NCBI RefSeq assembly: GCF_014639315.1
Contig: NZ_BMFY01000019.1
Coordinates: 1 to 64,000 of the forward strand
Direction of reading: 5' to 3'
Length of the DNA: 64,000 nucleotides
DNA from: Sediminivirga luteola
Lineage (GTDB): Bacteria; Actinomycetota; Actinomycetes; Actinomycetales; Brevibacteriaceae
In this document: piece after piece, positions 61,623 through 64,000 of the stretch
Layout of the letters: every line of letters begins with the position of its first letter
Position numbering within the stretch: the first letter of the stretch is position 1
Notes under the pieces: generated by a model
What the model saw: the letters and a program-made list of their open reading frames with translations, nothing else
Databases searched by the model: none
What the model was told of the DNA's origin: nothing
Position numbers and translations under genes: made by a program

Positions 61623-62579
61623 TTACTCCTGGGTGATCAGGGTTCCGGGCAGCTCGTACTGGCGCTGCTCCGGCTCGACGCCGTCCTCCACGAGCGCCTC
61701 GATCAGCGAGGCCACCTCGGCGGCGATCGCCGGCCAGTCCTGCTTGACGGTGGCGACGAACGGGCCGCCCTTCTCGATCTCGGCGACCGCGAAGTCCTGA
61801 CCGTCCACGCCCACCACCGGAACATCGTCGACGTTCGCCGCCTGCAGCGCCTGCGTGGCACCCAGCGCGGGCTCGTCCCAGCCGCCCCAGATGCCCGTGA
61901 TGCCGTCATCACCGGTGCCACGTGCGGAGAGCGCGTCCTGCACCGAGGTGCGGGCGTCGTCCACCGGGCCGGGCACTTCCACATGCACCTGGTCGAGGAT
62001 CTCGACGCCCGCCTCCTCGAACACGGCGCGGGCACCCTCGGCACGCTCCCGCACCCCCGGATGCGGGTCGTGCGTGAGCATGAGGACGCGCCCGTCCGCT
62101 CCGACCTCGTCGATGAGCGCCTGCGCGCTCTGCTCGCCCAGATCCGTGTTGTCGCTGGTGACGTTCGCGGCGATGCCTTCGTCCTCACCGGCGTCGATGG
62201 CGAAGACCGGGACGCCGGCATCGCCCGCGGCGCGCAGGCCGAGGGAGATCTGCGCCGGGTCGCCCGTGCCCAGGACGATCGCATCGGGTTGCTGGGCGGC
62301 GGCGTCCTGGAACGCGCTGTTGAGCCGGTTCATATCGCCGGCGGTGTCCACCACGCTCACGGTCCAGCCCCGCTCCTCGCCTTCGGCGGTGAACAGGTCG
62401 ATCGCCTCGCCGGTGGCGGCGTTGGCCAGATAGGGAGTGACCACGGTGACGGTGACGCTCTCGTCGCCGCCCTGCCCGCCGGCTGCCTCGCCGCCTCCGT
62501 CGCCGCAGGCGGCGAGTCCGAAAGCGGCCACGGCGGCGAGGCCGGTGAAGGTGAGGGTCCTGGTGCTCAGGGTGCTCAT
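61623..62579 (-). CDS. Sugar-type ABC transporter substrate-binding lipoprotein
   Basis: A 318-aa periplasmic-binding-protein-4 family protein (ribose/xylose type). The signal peptide ends in lipobox LAAC (Cys26). Typical segments are VTVVTPYLANAATGEAIDLF, AAAQQPDAIVLGTGDPAQIS and GVPVFAIDAGEDEGIAANVT. The ATG at 62579 sits right before the signal peptide; the open frame upstream is not meaningful. A carbohydrate kinase gene lies upstream on the same strand, so the two probably serve one sugar or polyol pathway; the permease and ATPase must lie beyond the window. Confidence 0.85.
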   Translation of the reverse strand: MSTLSTRTLTFTGLAAVAAFGLAACGDGGGEAAGGQGGDESVTVTVVTPYLANAATGEAIDLFTAEGEERGWTVSVVDTAGDMNRLNSAFQDAAAQQPDAIVLGTGDPAQISLGLRAAGDAGVPVFAIDAGEDEGIAANVTSDNTDLGEQSAQALIDEVGADGRVLMLTHDPHPGVRERAEGARAVFEEAGVEILDQVHVEVPGPVDDARTSVQDALSARGTGDDGITGIWGGWDEPALGATQALQAANVDDVPVVGVDGQDFAVAEIEKGGPFVATVKQDWPAIAAEVASLIEALVEDGVEPEQRQYELPGTLITQE

Positions 62580-62757
62580 GTTCTCTCTTTCGCTACGGGA
62601 CCGCCGTACGTGGCGGCCGCGGGAGTCGGTGCGATCGTCACAGCCGCCAGCCGGCGTCGCTGCGCCCACCTGAAACGGCGTGAAGGGTCAGGGTGCTGGT
62701 AGGGGCATCCGTGCGGTGCCGTGGCGGCGACGGCCCGCAGGGGGCGAGGGGCCGGGA

Positions 62758-64000
62758 TCATCCGCGCTCCGCCCGCGTCCTGGCCGCCAGCCGGTGCGAG
62801 GCCGGGGCGAGCACGTCGTACAGTGCGCGGTGTGTTTTCAGCAGGGCGGCGTATTCGCCGGCGGCCGCAGACGGGGTCGTCTCGGTCACGGCGGCGCCGG
62901 GTGCGAGCAAGGGTGCCAGGCCGTGCGAGGCGTGTGAGGTCTGGGCGCTCACGCGTTCTGCCGCGTCCGCGCTCCGCTCGGCCTCACCGGAGGCGGAAGT
63001 GCCGGGCGCACAACCGGTGTTCGCCCCCCTCGCGGCTCGGGTACGGTCGGTGCCCGCGGGCGCTGGACCGGCGCTGGCAGACCCGCTCGGGGCGGCTCCA
63101 TCCAGCCCAGTTCCGGCCAGCGCATCCCCGGCCAGCGCATCCCCGGTGAGGGCGGTGGCCGCGGCACGGGCCGCGGAGTGCGCCGCCGGGTCCTCCGGCG
63201 CACCGGTGACGACGGTGGCGCCGAAGACATCGGCGAGGATCTGCCGCCAGGCCGGGCTCACGGCTGCGCCGCCGACGAGGGGCAGGCGGTCCTGGCGGAT
63301 CCCCATCGCATCGGCGGCATGCCGCAATCCCATCGCCACGCCGGTGAGGACCGCCAGGTAGAGATCGGCGGGGCCGGTGGCCTCCTGGACGCCGATGAAG
63401 GCCCCGCGCAGCTGCGGATCGCGCACCGGGGTGCGTTCCCCGCTCAGGCCCGGCAGGCAGAGCGGCCGCGCCCCCAGCTCGCCCAGCCGGGGCGCCACCT
63501 GTGCCTCCGCCTCCTCGAAGCCGAGACCGGGGAAGAACGTCTTCCTGGCCCAGTCCGCGGCGGCGCCGGCGGACTGCACCGCGCCGATCCGCAGCCGGTG
63601 CTCCCAGCCGGGCATGACCAGCGAGTGCATCGGTGACGGCTCGGCGGAGGCCTCGCCGGCGACGGTGACGCCGGCGATCCAGCCCGTGGTGCCCAAGTAC
63701 AGGTACGCACTGCCGGCCGCGGCGCCGATCAGGCCGTCGGTGGTGGTGCCGGCATCGCCCATCGCCAGGACGAGCGGCGTGCCGGCCCGGACTCCCAGCT
63801 CCGCGGCGGCCTCGGTGCTGACCGTGCCGAGAGGAGCGTCCGGGGAGCCGCCCTGCCCGGTGCCGGTCAGGGCCGGCAGCTGACGGGCCTCGGCACCGGC
63901 CGCGCGCACCGCCTCGCCGAACCAGTCACGCGCCTGCACGTCCAGCAACCCGGTCGTGGAGGCCGTGGTCGGATCGCAGGCGGCCGGGGCTCCCGCGCGC
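62758..64000 (-). CDS. FGGY-family carbohydrate kinase, 3' part (5' end beyond the window)
   Basis: At least 413 residues of an FGGY kinase, running off the right edge. The visible part starts in TTASTTGLLDVQARDWF, a conserved FGGY block, continues through GDAGTTTDGLIGAAAGSAYL (phosphate loop region) and CLPGLSGERTPVRDPQLRGA, and has LVGGAAVSPAWRQILADVFG near the C-terminal ATP site. A Gly/Ala/Thr-rich insert of about 80 residues precedes the C-terminal end. Gluconate, xylulose or another sugar is possible. It lies upstream of the sugar-binding lipoprotein gene on the same strand. Confidence 0.85.
   Translation of the reverse strand, partial: RAGAPAACDPTTASTTGLLDVQARDWFGEAVRAAGAEARQLPALTGTGQGGSPDAPLGTVSTEAAAELGVRAGTPLVLAMGDAGTTTDGLIGAAAGSAYLYLGTTGWIAGVTVAGEASAEPSPMHSLVMPGWEHRLRIGAVQSAGAAADWARKTFFPGLGFEEAEAQVAPRLGELGARPLCLPGLSGERTPVRDPQLRGAFIGVQEATGPADLYLAVLTGVAMGLRHAADAMGIRQDRLPLVGGAAVSPAWRQILADVFGATVVTGAPEDPAAHSAARAAATALTGDALAGDALAGTGLDGAAPSGSASAGPAPAGTDRTRAARGANTGCAPGTSASGEAERSADAAERVSAQTSHASHGLAPLLAPGAAVTETTPSAAAGEYAALLKTHRALYDVLAPASHRLAARTRAERG

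Noticed and set aside
1-64000. CRISPR arrays, rRNA and tRNA genes
   Set aside because: No regularly spaced short direct repeats and no stretch resembling rRNA or a tRNA cloverleaf with conserved TTCGAATCC-type arms was noticed; a covariance search would be needed to be certain for tRNAs and small RNAs.

Overview
This window reads as chromosome of a high-GC Gram-positive actinobacterium (Actinomycetota, plausibly Micrococcales; the genus cannot be fixed from sequence alone). The signs are very high GC with strongly biased third positions, many GTG starts, 4-nt ATGA/GTGA overlaps between operon genes, leaderless regulator genes, LPXTG-anchored surface proteins, HtaA-type haem-binding proteins and DtxR-like iron boxes.

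Layout. (1) 1-1425: oxidative-stress corner with the 5' end of a superoxide dismutase gene, a flavin reductase and a divergent [2Fe-2S] SoxR; a SoxR box sits in a 19-bp-spacer promoter between the last two. (2) 1714-4407: an orphan metal/siderophore-type binding lipoprotein and a CAAX-type membrane protease with a long Pro/Ala-rich head, then about 0.7 kb of non-coding DNA with a 52-bp tandem repeat. (3) 5175-21059: a haem-acquisition island: two large sortase-anchored HtaA-like proteins on the minus strand, then hmuT-hmuU-hmuV, a membrane-anchored accessory protein, a third HtaA-like protein and haem oxygenase on the plus strand. The centre is a divergent promoter region with iron-box-like sequences. 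(4) 21144-26312: AraC regulator and a complete iron-siderophore ABC importer behind its own iron box. (5) 26544-29794: O-methyltransferase, propionyl-CoA synthetase and a zinc-type ArsR repressor. (6) 29940-34327: a 4.4-kb transposon-like unit carrying cadD-cmtR with a Tn402/Tn5053-like resolvase-TniA-TniB module. (7) 34618-36919: a SipW signal peptidase with three SipW-type secreted proteins. (8) 37077-41859: acyl-CoA dehydrogenase-like protein, hypothetical, sodium/solute symporter with a 49-aa accessory subunit, PncC/CinA amidase and a small acidic protein. (9) 42266-53084: two giant LPXTG proteins, a lamin-tail/metallophosphoesterase and a GH92 mannosidase/metallophosphoesterase fusion, with duplicated 3' flanks. 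(10) 53378-54021: VapBC toxin-antitoxin. (11) 54222-60351: nrtR-nadA-nadB-nadC-nifS, the de novo NAD operon, with an NrtR operator at its promoter and an apparent 1-nt frameshift in nadB. (12) 61040-64000: YbaK/EbsC deacylase, sugar-binding lipoprotein and the 3' part of an FGGY kinase.

How it fits together. The largest theme is iron: surface HtaA-like proteins would capture haem and pass it to HmuT, HmuUV would import it and HmuO would release the iron, while the adjacent siderophore importer covers ferric iron. A second theme is modular cell-surface proteins: the LPXTG proteins share Pro-Thr-Glu linkers, and several share a small beta domain. The window also holds a family of five related palindromic intergenic repeats and a pair of nearly identical inverted segments flanking hmuTUV, both worth attention as drivers of local rearrangement.
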